Positions 52,351 through 59,898 of a stretch of DNA of 61,642 nt are shown in pieces. The translations under genes were made by a program, and so were the position numbers. Numbering within the stretch: position 1 is the first letter of the stretch; the number at the start of each line of letters is the position of its first letter. This stretch comes from Candidatus Sumerlaeota bacterium. GTDB lineage: Bacteria; Sumerlaeota; Sumerlaeia; MWCT01; JAUWMI01. The notes below the pieces were generated by a model that ran no database searches, was not told the origin of the DNA, and saw only the letters and a program-made list of their open reading frames with translations. Location: contig JAUWMI010000028.1 of the NCBI GenBank assembly GCA_030613245.1, positions 1 through 61,642 of the forward strand. The letters are read 5' to 3'.

Positions 52351-52398
52351 GTAGGGGCGGGGTTACCCCGCCCCGGGACGAGGAGACCTCGCCCCCAC
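52351..52398. repeat. REP-type palindrome GTAGGGGCGGGG/CCCCGCCCC with second arm
   Basis: GGGGCGGGGTTACCCCGCCCC is a very stable hairpin 17 bases after the uppP stop, followed by GACGAGGAGACCTCG and GCCCCCAC, which closes the outer palindrome. It could stop or protect the uppP transcript. Confidence 0.8.
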
Positions 52399-52505
52399 AA
52401 AGTCATGTCGCAAACCCTATATGGGTTCTCGAAAAGTCCTTAAAGATCAATAATTTTGCTGGCAGATAGCCCGCTACAGATTCCCAAGAGTCAAGAAATT
52501 AGAGC

Positions 52506-52535
52506 TTGCATTACCCGTATCGGCTCTACTATAAA
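52506..52535 (+). promoter_or_regulatory. Promoter candidate of ftsK
   Basis: TTGCAT (52506-52511) and TATAAA (52530-52535) with an 18-base spacer; the start codon lies 39 bases further on. Confidence 0.5.
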
Positions 52536-52574
52536 GAACACGTGATCTTGTGACAGTTGAGGTTCTCGTTCCCG

Positions 52575-54908
52575 ATGGCGAAAGCGAAGAAGCGGCAGAC
52601 GTTCCTGGGGATCACGGAAGAGACGAAGAATGAAATCTTCGGCACCCTGTATATACTTCTCGGCCTCTTTTTACTCCTCTCCTTGATCCTGGCTAAAGGG
52701 GGCCGCACCCTGATAGGCCCCGTAGGAGCCAAGATCTCCTCAACCCTGATCTTTCTTATGGGTCATTATGTGGTGTACGTCATTCCCCTCCTTGTGATCG
52801 CCTGGGGCGTTAAAGTTTTTCGAGGAATGCGCACCCAGAACCTGCTGGTCAAAGTATTCGGCCTTGGTCTGTTTGTGCTCTCCATTTGTACCCTGCTTTG
52901 CCTGCCTTTTTATCAAAATGAAGAGATGAGTGAGAGAAGTTTCCAATTCGGAGGGGCGATAGGTAATTTTCTGACTACCTCACACGGGCTAGGCATTCCG
53001 CAGTACCTTGGGCTGCTCGGCACGTCACTTATCTTCGCGAGTTTCTTGATCATTTCGGTGCTGCTCACAACCAATTTTCTTTTCTACAATTTCTTCAATC
53101 GTGTGGGAACAAGGTTTCAGGAGCGGGTTGGAGAGTGGCGCAAAAAGCGGCGTGAGAGGAAGCTGACATTCAAAAGAACACATGCGGCCAGGGTTTTTAA
53201 TGTTGGGGATGTGACACGGGGGGAGAAAGGAAAAGCCAAGATCGCACCGGTGCCCCGCAGCGGACCAGAGATTGTTGATCGCACGGGTGCAGAGCCTGAG
53301 GTTCCGGCTAAAAAACCCAGGCCAGAGAAACTAAGTGCTGCGCAAAAGAGGATAGTGGTCCAGGAAGAACTCCATCTCTTCCCCGATTATCAGCTGCCGT
53401 CGCTAGACCTGCTCGATAGTCCGCCAAGAGTTGAGCAGACAATGTCGCGCGAGGAGTGGCTTGAAATCTCAGCTACACTCGAAAAAACGCTGAGCGACCA
53501 TAGCATCGAGGCACAGGTAGTGCAGGTGACCCAAGGCCCGGTGGTTACGCGGTTTGAACTTCAACCAGCGCCCGGTGTTAAGATTAACCGCATCGTCACG
53601 CTGGAAAACGACATAGCAATGGTGCTGCGTGCCCAGCAGGTGCGCATAGTCGCGCCGATCCCTGGCAAGGCCGTCGTTGGCATTGAAATTCCCAATCGCA
53701 AGATGACGAACGTATATCTGAAAGAACTCATGACGCATGAGCGTCTGAAGAATCATCCTTCTCCGCTAGCGTTCGTGCTGGGCAAGACCATTGCCGGTGA
53801 GCCGTACCTAGTTGATCTGGCTACCCTGCCCCATCTGCTACTTGCCGGGGCTACGGGCTCGGGAAAAAGCGTGTGCCTGAATTCCATGATTGCATGTATA
53901 CTGTTTCGCCAGCCGCCGTCCCACGTTAAGTTTATCATGATTGACCCAAAGCGAGTGGAGCTCACTGTGTTCAATGACATTCCTCACCTCCTGGCTCCTG
54001 TGGTCTATAATGCGCGAAAAGCTGCGGCTGCGCTCGGCTGGGCGGTCGAGCAGATGGAAAACCGCTACCGGCGCCTGGTAGATGCCGGTGTACGCAACAT
54101 TGAGGCATACAACGAGCTGGCTACTGATCCTACGAATTTAGAAGAAGCGGTCGAAAAGACGCCGGAGTTCATGCCACACATCGTTATCGTCATTGATGAG
54201 CTGGCAGATCTCATGGTGATTGCGCGCAACGAGGTGGAAGAAAACGTCATGCGGCTGGCACAGATGGCGCGCGCTGTGGGCATTCACCTCGTGATTGCCA
54301 CGCAACGACCTTCAGTGAATGTAATCACCGGCATCATCAAAGCGAATTTTCCTACCCGCATTGCCTTTCAGGTCTCCTCAAAGGTGGATTCGCGCACCAT
54401 TCTTGATATCAATGGTGCTGAGGCGTTGCTGGGACGCGGCGATATGCTCTTTTCACCTGGCGGTGCACCCAAGCCGATCAGAATTCAGGGCACCCTTGTT
54501 ACTGAGGAAGAGGTCGAGCGACTGGCCGATTACATTCGTGAACAAGCCGCTGCGCAGTACATAAAACACGATTTTCAGCCGAAGAAATTAGTGCGTCGTG
54601 AGTCGAGCCAGAACTCAACCGGGTTCGGTAGAACTGATGACGGCGCAGACGAGGAACCGATTGACGACGAACTGTACAGTCAGGCGCTGAAGCTGATTTT
54701 GGAAGCACGCAAGGCCTCGGTGTCGCTAATTCAGCGCAGGTTGAGGGTTGGCTATGCACGCGCAGGACGCCTTATGGATATGATGGAAGAAGCCGGCATT
54801 GTGGGAGAGTTTCAGGGAAGCAAGCCGCGCGAAATTCTGATAGATCCGGCAGAGTTCCTGGCACGCTTGAAGGAAGCCGAAGAGCAGAAGAAAGATCAGG
54901 TGATCTGA
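52575..54908 (+). CDS. ftsK: DNA translocase FtsK/SpoIIIE
   Basis: A 777-residue translocase. Four membrane segments occupy about 20-175, a short linker follows, then the alpha domain (about 270-370) and the ATPase beta domain with Walker A LLAGATGSGKSVCLN and Walker B HIVIVIDELADLM, plus RPSVNVITGIIKANFPTRIAF. The C-terminal gamma winged helix (DELYSQALKLILEARKASVSLIQRRLRVGYARAGRLMDMMEEAGIV and GSKPREILI) reads the chromosome polarity sequence. It pumps DNA at the division septum. ATG 52575 is used rather than TTG 52557. The linker is short compared with E. coli FtsK. Confidence 0.97.
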   Translation: MAKAKKRQTFLGITEETKNEIFGTLYILLGLFLLLSLILAKGGRTLIGPVGAKISSTLIFLMGHYVVYVIPLLVIAWGVKVFRGMRTQNLLVKVFGLGLFVLSICTLLCLPFYQNEEMSERSFQFGGAIGNFLTTSHGLGIPQYLGLLGTSLIFASFLIISVLLTTNFLFYNFFNRVGTRFQERVGEWRKKRRERKLTFKRTHAARVFNVGDVTRGEKGKAKIAPVPRSGPEIVDRTGAEPEVPAKKPRPEKLSAAQKRIVVQEELHLFPDYQLPSLDLLDSPPRVEQTMSREEWLEISATLEKTLSDHSIEAQVVQVTQGPVVTRFELQPAPGVKINRIVTLENDIAMVLRAQQVRIVAPIPGKAVVGIEIPNRKMTNVYLKELMTHERLKNHPSPLAFVLGKTIAGEPYLVDLATLPHLLLAGATGSGKSVCLNSMIACILFRQPPSHVKFIMIDPKRVELTVFNDIPHLLAPVVYNARKAAAALGWAVEQMENRYRRLVDAGVRNIEAYNELATDPTNLEEAVEKTPEFMPHIVIVIDELADLMVIARNEVEENVMRLAQMARAVGIHLVIATQRPSVNVITGIIKANFPTRIAFQVSSKVDSRTILDINGAEALLGRGDMLFSPGGAPKPIRIQGTLVTEEEVERLADYIREQAAAQYIKHDFQPKKLVRRESSQNSTGFGRTDDGADEEPIDDELYSQALKLILEARKASVSLIQRRLRVGYARAGRLMDMMEEAGIVGEFQGSKPREILIDPAEFLARLKEAEEQKKDQVI

Positions 54909-55189
54909 AGTAGCACGGCGCGTACCGTGTCGATAATAAGGGGCGGATTGGCATTGGAGCGAAGCAAGCGGCGAGAGTAGACGCCGCTATTTTTTCTTGG
55001 TGAACTGTATTGTTAATCAAAAAGAAAGCAACATGGCATTACTGGAATGTACTTTACGTGAATCATGAAATCGCTCGTAACTAAAGGTTTAGGAGGGGAG
55101 CGCGAGGGGTTCCGCCGCGGCGGACCCCTCGCATTTGCTCATGCACAATTAAGGTATACACACGTTTTGGGAAGAGGATGGACCACGGC

Positions 55190-56143
55190 ATGCGATTTCT
55201 GGTAATGGGTGCTGGCGCGATCGGGAGTGTGTTTGGCGGCTTGCTGACCAAGACTGGGGAGGACGTTACCCTCATAGGCCGCGACCCCCACATCGCAGCC
55301 ATTCGTGCACACGGACTCAAGATCAATGGTATCTGGGGCGAGCACAAGGTACGGATTGCACGCACCGTTACGTCTGCGGCTCAATTGGCGGGTGAAAAAT
55401 TTGACGTGGTCTTGATCTGTGTCAAGTCGTACGATACTGCACATGCAGTCCGGCAGGTTATTCCTTGCATCCATCAGATGTCTCTGCTCGTTTCACTCCA
55501 GAACGGGTTGGGCAACATCGAGACTATTGCAGAGAGCGTTGGTTGGGAGCGCACGCTCGGCGGCCGCGTGATTTTTGGCGCAGAGGTAGTTGAGCCTGGG
55601 TGGGTGCGCGTGACTGTGTATGCCGAAGAGGTGATGCTGGGCGCCAAGGACGAGCGCGTGGCACGCGAGCGAATCGAGTCGATTGTGGAGTGTGTTAACC
55701 GCGCGGGGATTCCCTCGTTATTCACTGCCGACATCGAAAAGTTCGTCTGGTCTAAAGTGCTTTACAATGCCGCTCTGAATCCACTGAGTACCATTTTGCG
55801 CTCACCATATGGATACTTGCTGGAGAATGAAGGCACGCGAGAAATCATGCGGATGATCGTCGAGGAAATCTTTCGAGTGGCAAATGCCAGGGACGTGGCG
55901 CTCTTCTGGAATCAACCGCGGGAGTACATTGATCTCCTGTTTGGCCGTCTTATTCCAGCCACGGCGCAGCATCATCCCTCAATGCTGCAAGATATACTCC
56001 GGAACAAACCTACCGAAATTGATGCGATCAATGGTGCAATCTGCCGCATGGGGGATGAATGTGGTGTGCGGACGCCCGTGAACAACCTTCTCTGCACCCT
56101 CATCAAAGCCCTTGAAAAGGCAAGTCCTCATAAGGCCTACTGA
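55190..56143 (+). CDS. panE: 2-dehydropantoate 2-reductase
   Basis: A 317-residue NADP-dependent reductase: Rossmann turn VMGAGAIGSVFGGLL, CVKSYDTAHAV, SLQNGLGNIE, and the C-terminal ApbA domain with KFVWSKVLYNAALNPLSTI (the active-site Lys region) and HHPSMLQDILRNKPTEIDAINGAI. It makes pantoate for coenzyme A. The ATG at 55190 places the Rossmann motif at the usual distance and has AAGAGG upstream; ATG 55178 would add four residues. The 280 bases between ftsK and this gene contain only a short CGCCGCGGCGG hairpin. Confidence 0.92.
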   Translation: MRFLVMGAGAIGSVFGGLLTKTGEDVTLIGRDPHIAAIRAHGLKINGIWGEHKVRIARTVTSAAQLAGEKFDVVLICVKSYDTAHAVRQVIPCIHQMSLLVSLQNGLGNIETIAESVGWERTLGGRVIFGAEVVEPGWVRVTVYAEEVMLGAKDERVARERIESIVECVNRAGIPSLFTADIEKFVWSKVLYNAALNPLSTILRSPYGYLLENEGTREIMRMIVEEIFRVANARDVALFWNQPREYIDLLFGRLIPATAQHHPSMLQDILRNKPTEIDAINGAICRMGDECGVRTPVNNLLCTLIKALEKASPHKAY

Positions 56144-56282
56144 ACCCCAGATAAATTTACTATTGCATTAGTTCTATTCTTGACAAATCTGGCAAAATAT
56201 TCAAGATGTGAGGATAGGCAATGATTGTCCCTGTGGAATTCTGCGAATTTCAGAACGGCCTATGAAATTCAAGTCAAACAAG

Positions 56283-56327
56283 AAAATATTTGGACATGAT
56301 TAACAAGATTAACAAGATTACAGAAGA
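56283..56327. repeat. GATTAACAAGATTAACAAGATTACAG repeat, left of the GxxExxY gene
   Basis: An AT-rich repeat (ATATTTGGACATGATTAACA...) also found at 56721-56800 and 58931-59011. Similar sequences often flank GxxExxY genes in my experience; the first copy ends just before that gene. Confidence 0.7.
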
Positions 56328-56336
56328 CGCTCAGTA

Positions 56337-56705
56337 ATGGATATTGATAGACTGACAGAAAAGATAATTGGGTGCGCATACAAAGTCCATAATAGTCTTG
56401 GACCGGGTTTTGTTGAAAAGGTCTATGAAAATGCTTTGCGTATCGACCTGGAGGAGCGTCGACTCAAAGTAAAACAGCAGGAACCTGTTACTGTTTACTA
56501 CCGCGAGCATATTGTTGGAGAGTTTTCCGCGGATCTTATAATTGAGGATCGAATCGTAGTGGAGCTCAAAGCAATACGCAACGTGGCAAAGGAACATGAA
56601 GTTCAACTGGTCAATTATCTTAATGCCACAAAGATCGACCATGGGCTGCTGATAAATTTCGGGTCTTCAGTGGAAGTGAAAAGAAAATTCAGGGAATACG
56701 ATTGA
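56337..56705 (+). CDS. GxxExxY protein (PDDEXK_3 family)
   Basis: A 122-residue protein with the family signature LGPGFVEKVYENAL (G-x-x-E-x-x-Y at residues 24-30 approximately) and the nuclease-like core GEFSADLIIEDRIVVELKAI followed by HEVQLVNYLNATKIDHGLLINFG. The D...ExK spacing is that of a PDDEXK fold. The biological role of this very common family is not settled. It is flanked by copies of one AT-rich repeat on both sides, which suggests the gene moves or spreads with that repeat. It stands directly before the first cassette element. Confidence 0.9.
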   Translation: MDIDRLTEKIIGCAYKVHNSLGPGFVEKVYENALRIDLEERRLKVKQQEPVTVYYREHIVGEFSADLIIEDRIVVELKAIRNVAKEHEVQLVNYLNATKIDHGLLINFGSSVEVKRKFREYD

Positions 56706-56720
56706 AGAGACAAATAGTTT

Positions 56721-56800
56721 TTAATCTTGTGAATCTTGTAAATCCTGTCTAAAAAAATATTTGGACATGATTAACAAGATTTACAGGATGACGGAAAAAG
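56721..56800. repeat. ATCTTGTAAATCCTGTC / GATTTACAGGAT inverted repeat, right of the GxxExxY gene
   Basis: AATCTTGTAAATCCTGTC and GATTAACAAGATTTACAGGA are inverted arms separated by TAAAAAAATATTTGGACAT. It continues straight into cassette element 1. Confidence 0.75.
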
Positions 56801-56808
56801 GGCAAAGC

Positions 56809-56989
56809 GGGGACAGGTTAATTAATAGAGATATTGGGGGGAGCATAAGACGAAGAAATAAGGGAAAGCACGTACACGGGGCGTCCGACCTGCACGAGCC
56901 ATTTCATAGAAAAACTAGAAAGGCTGCCAGGCCGTTGTCTGAAACGACAGAAACCGGGACGAAAAAGGTGAAATACATAACCTGTCCCC
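56809..56989 (+). mobile_element. Cassette element 1
   Basis: GGGGACAGGTTA at the left end and TAACCTGTCCCC at the right end are exact inverted repeats. The interior reads GRPTCTSHFIEKLERLLGR.LKRQKPG in one frame, like the C-terminus of REP-associated-type transposases, but no transposase gene is attached. The element is followed directly by ATGTT. Confidence 0.85.
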
Positions 56990-57032
56990 ATGTTCTCCCT
57001 GATTGCATACACGCAAGCGGGTGCATTTAAAA

Positions 57033-57224
57033 ATGACAATAAAGCGCATAATTCAGTTATTGTTCGCGACTATTTGGTTTCTTTTTGCCTTATTTGTTCT
57101 GATAGCGAGCTCCAAGAATATGACGTTTCATATCTTCATATTTGCATGCGCCACAGTAAACTTATTCATGATTTTGATTGAAAATAAGTTGAAAAAACAG
57201 GGAGACAAAACGGGAACAGGTTAA
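57033..57224 (+). CDS. Cassette 1 gene: small membrane protein
   Basis: A 63-residue protein with two hydrophobic segments (IIQLLFATIWFLFALFVLIA and FHIFIFACATVNLFMILI) and a basic end. The stop codon TAA is made by the first bases of element 2 (ACAGGTTAA). ATG 57033 is taken as the start; upstream in-frame or element-linked ATGs (56990 in another frame, 57003 in this one) are possible. No family recognised. Confidence 0.5.
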   Translation: MTIKRIIQLLFATIWFLFALFVLIASSKNMTFHIFIFACATVNLFMILIENKLKKQGDKTGTG

Positions 57225-57392
57225 TTAATAGAAATATTGGGGGGAGCATAAGACGAAGAAAACAGGGAAAGCACGTACACGGGGCCTGCGACCGGCGCGC
57301 CCCATTTCATAGAAAAACTAGAAAGGCTGCTAGGCCGTTGTCTGAAACGACAGTAACGGGAACGCAAAAGAAGAAATACATAACCTGTCCTC
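57211..57392 (+). mobile_element. Cassette element 2
   Basis: Same layout as element 1; the left end is slightly decayed (CGGGAACAGGTTA) and the right end is TAACCTGTCCTC followed by ATGTT. The interior has the ACCGGCGCGCCCCATTTCAT variant shared with elements 4 and 5. Confidence 0.85.
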
Positions 57393-57420
57393 ATGTTCAC
57401 CGCCATAAATCTATACGAGT

Positions 57421-57837
57421 ATGGGAACAATGAGCAATCTTTTTAAAGTTATGCTGATTGCACTGGCAGCGATTGCTATTTCCTTGGCTATATATTTCCA
57501 CCAGTTGGGAAAAACAGAAATCATTGGAGAGACTATCCTAACGGCCACAAGATATGAGGGGACTATACGTATTTCTGAAAAACGGAATTACTCTAAATAT
57601 AAACACATTCTTGATGATTTTCTTAGGGATTACATAAAGTGGACACTCCAACAAAAGCGCGCAGGTGTTGTTCTCCGTGCTTATATAGCAAAGCGCACTG
57701 TTCGAGGTAGATCTGTTATATTCTATGTTATAATCGGAGGTGGCAATTGGGCGGATCATTTAGAGTTGAAATTCCGCAGGACAAATGGAAAGTGGCAGCT
57801 AAGGAACCAGAAAAAACTGTATACGATAATACGGTAA
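57421..57837 (+). CDS. Cassette 2 gene: membrane-anchored small protein
   Basis: A 138-residue protein with one N-terminal membrane anchor (VMLIALAAIAISLAIYFHQL) and a mixed, basic soluble domain (GETILTATRYEGTIRISEKRNY ... ELKFRRTNGKWQLRNQKKL). The end looks like a beta-strand pair. Unlike the other cassettes it has its own stop before element 3; an RHS-like scrap fills the gap. A second ATG lies three codons downstream. Unknown family. Confidence 0.6.
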   Translation: MGTMSNLFKVMLIALAAIAISLAIYFHQLGKTEIIGETILTATRYEGTIRISEKRNYSKYKHILDDFLRDYIKWTLQQKRAGVVLRAYIAKRTVRGRSVIFYVIIGGGNWADHLELKFRRTNGKWQLRNQKKLYTIIR

Positions 57838-57851
57838 AATATTGATAGATA

Positions 57852-57977
57852 GGGAAATAGGGACAGCTACCTAATTCCCTGTGGTCCAAAAGGTGAAGGG
57901 CGCTGACACCACGCGGTACGTGTATGACGGGCTGAAGGTGGTTTGCCTCAGGCGGAAGCAGGTGAACGGAACAAAGC
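57852..57977 (+). pseudogene. Short inverted-repeat scrap and RHS/YD-repeat relic
   Basis: AGGGAAATAGGGACAGCTAC and AATTCCCTG look like the end of a different small element. Directly after, VKGADTTRYVYDGLKVV can be read in frame, which is a YD repeat of RHS proteins; the frame then runs into element 3. Only about 17 codons remain. Confidence 0.5.
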
Positions 57978-58158
57978 GGGGACAGGTTAATTAATAGAGA
58001 TATTGGGGGGAGCATAAGACGAAGAAATCAGTGAAAGTACGTACACGGGGCGTCCGACCTGCACGAGCCATTTCATAGAAAAACTAGAAAGGCTGCTAGG
58101 CCGTTGTCTGAAACGACAGAAACCGGGACTAAAAAGGGGAAATCCATAACCTGTCCGC
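57978..58158 (+). mobile_element. Cassette element 3
   Basis: GGGGACAGGTTAATTAATAG at the left, TAACCTGTCCGC at the right; the ATG of the next gene starts at the very next base. This element-gene pair recurs as element 6 plus 61161 onward. Confidence 0.88.
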
Positions 58159-58758
58159 ATGTTGCCTAGGATTAAGAGATCAAAAAAATCGGGCTTTTTA
58201 AACAATCGCATGCATAAGCTAATCAAATATTTCATCGCCATGTTGGTGGTTGCTGTTTTATTGTTAGCTATGTCAAGAGTCCTAGTTAGCATTGTGCAAA
58301 AACTCCTTACCTGCGATTACACTATAGCACTTGGAATTAGGAACGATAAGCAAGAGAAATGGTTACTAGCTTTTATGCCCTTTGTTGGAAAGGAAATGAC
58401 GAAGCCTTTGAGAATAAATCTTCCTCCTTTAAAAAACTCTCTCGCAGAGGAAGATTGCTACCGACAATATGTAATAATAACAGGGGCACTGCGCGGAGAA
58501 GTGGTTTGTGTCCGTTTTCATTACCGCATGCCATATAGAAATTTCTTCTTGTTAGTATTAGGTTGGAGAATTGACCCCAGTATTATATCTTTAGACTTGG
58601 ACGATCTGGCTTCTTATTTTAAAACGGAACCTGATTATCAAAAGTTCTTCTTTAACCCTGATTATACAGGTATCGCAGACCTAGATGATTATAAGCCGTT
58701 CGCCACGATCGATTTAAGCGGCCAAAGCGGGGGGGCAAAGTGGGGACAGGTTAAGTAA
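58159..58758 (+). CDS. Cassette 3 gene: membrane-anchored protein, family A copy 1
   Basis: A 199-residue protein. The basic N-terminus (PRIKRSKKSGFLNNR) precedes a membrane anchor (FIAMLVVAVLLLAMSRVLVSIV); the rest is soluble and probably outside the cytoplasm, with LLAFMPFVGKEMTKPLRINLPPL and FLLVLGWRIDPSIISLDLDDLASYF. The last residues (KWGQVK) and stop are encoded by element 4. A start at ATG 58210 directly before the anchor is possible, since no ribosome-binding site precedes 58159. A near-identical gene begins at 61161. Family not recognised. Confidence 0.65.
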   Translation: MLPRIKRSKKSGFLNNRMHKLIKYFIAMLVVAVLLLAMSRVLVSIVQKLLTCDYTIALGIRNDKQEKWLLAFMPFVGKEMTKPLRINLPPLKNSLAEEDCYRQYVIITGALRGEVVCVRFHYRMPYRNFFLLVLGWRIDPSIISLDLDDLASYFKTEPDYQKFFFNPDYTGIADLDDYKPFATIDLSGQSGGAKWGQVK

Positions 58759-58921
58759 TAGAGATATTGGGGGAGCATAAGACGAAGAAATCAGGGAAAG
58801 CATGTACACGGGGCCTGCGACCGGCGCGCCCCATTTCATAGAAAAACTAGAAAGGCTGCCAGGCCGTTGTCTGAAAAGACAGAAACCGGGACGAAAAAGG
58901 GGAAATCCATAACCTGTCCCC
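58742..58921 (+). mobile_element. Cassette element 4
   Basis: GGGGACAGGTTAAGTAATAG to TAACCTGTCCCC, followed by ATGTT. The left end supplies the stop codon of the preceding gene. Confidence 0.88.
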
Positions 58922-58930
58922 ATGTTCACC

Positions 58931-59011
58931 TTTAATCTTATAAATCCTGTCAAAAAACAAAATATTTAGACATGATTAACAAGATTTACAGGATTACAGA
59001 AAAACGTCAGG
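58931..59011. repeat. GxxExxY-type AT-rich repeat inside cassette 4
   Basis: AATCTTATAAATCCTGTC and GATTAACAAGATTTACAGGA match the repeat at 56721-56800. It is followed by a GGATTTCGT...ACGAAATCC hairpin (59015-59041). No GxxExxY gene is attached to this copy. Confidence 0.75.
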
Positions 59012-59101
59012 GATGGATTTCGTAGCCTGTCCACGAAATCCGCCGAAATTGGAAATCGCCCCGATTTTTATTGGAATAACAGCGTTTGTTTACGAATTTA
59101 A

Positions 59102-59707
59102 ATGAAAATGCATCTTGAAAAACAGAGATACCAAAAAGGATCGACAATTCGCATTCTTTATTGGATTTTTGTTTCGGTTTCTTCTGGCATCATTTTGTTG
59201 TTTTTTCTCTATGGCTTTTTCTTTGGTATCCCAGCATTTTTGGATGCTCAGGCAAGAGCAAAATATTATGCCGCTTCTAGAAGCATCGGAGAGGTGATTC
59301 CCGCAATAATGAAATATCAGAAAGAAAAAGGAGTATTCCCTATTTCCCAGAACGCTTTTGACATAACAGACGTATTAAATATTCAACCACCTTCATACAA
59401 AAATGAGCCTGTAAAAATCCTCTATCGATCCGATGGGGAAAGATTCGTTATTGCGTATGACGGGTCTATAGAGCATTACAATGTAAGTGATTCCTTCTTT
59501 TCTGAAGATATTCCTTTAAAACATAATGTTATAGTTGACCTTTATGATCCCACGAATGGATCATCAAGCCCTTCCTGTATGATTATATATGGTGATGCAC
59601 AAGAGAGGAATGAAGAAAATAGTTTTGATAATCTTACTGGATCAATAAAAAGGGAAATCAGAGACAAATATCATGCAGGGGCCAAAGCGGGGGGACAGGT
59701 TAAGTAA
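59102..59707 (+). CDS. Cassette 4 gene: pseudopilin-like protein with altered N-terminus
   Basis: A 201-residue protein. After a membrane segment (ILYWIFVSVSSGIILLFFLYGFFF) comes GIPAFLDAQARAKYYAASRSIGEVIPAIMKYQKEKGVFP, which lines up with the IPNFL.AQ.RAK.......AL..Y....G.YP region of GspG-type pseudopilins, and VDLYDPTNGSSSPSCMIIYGD matches their DPTNG...GD ending. The prepilin peptidase motif (G followed by FTLIE) is absent, so it should stay membrane-anchored. The last residues and stop come from element 5. Confidence 0.65.
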   Translation: MKMHLEKQRYQKGSTIRILYWIFVSVSSGIILLFFLYGFFFGIPAFLDAQARAKYYAASRSIGEVIPAIMKYQKEKGVFPISQNAFDITDVLNIQPPSYKNEPVKILYRSDGERFVIAYDGSIEHYNVSDSFFSEDIPLKHNVIVDLYDPTNGSSSPSCMIIYGDAQERNEENSFDNLTGSIKREIRDKYHAGAKAGGQVK

Positions 59708-59874
59708 TAGAGGAACCGGGGAGGCACAAGAGGGAGAAATCAGGAAGAACACCTACAACACCAGGGCGTCCGACCGGCGCGCCCCATTTCATAGAAAAAC
59801 TAGAAAGGCTGCTAGGCCGTTGTCTGAAACGACAGAAACCGGGGCTAAAAAGGGGAAATACATAACCTGTCCCC
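59691..59874 (+). mobile_element. Cassette element 5
   Basis: GGGGACAGGTTAAGTAATAG to TAACCTGTCCCC; the interior near the left end diverges (GGAACCGGGGAGGCACAAGA). ATG of the next frame follows at 59875. Confidence 0.86.
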
Positions 59875-59898
59875 ATGTTCTGCCCAAAGGATTTTACT

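Noticed and set aside
57221-57430. Antisense frames through the elements (SSLSSFSMKW...SSSYAPPNISIN) as a conserved protein family
   Set aside because: The same frame appears in each copy only because the DNA is repeated. It lacks start signals and runs against the transposase-tail frame.
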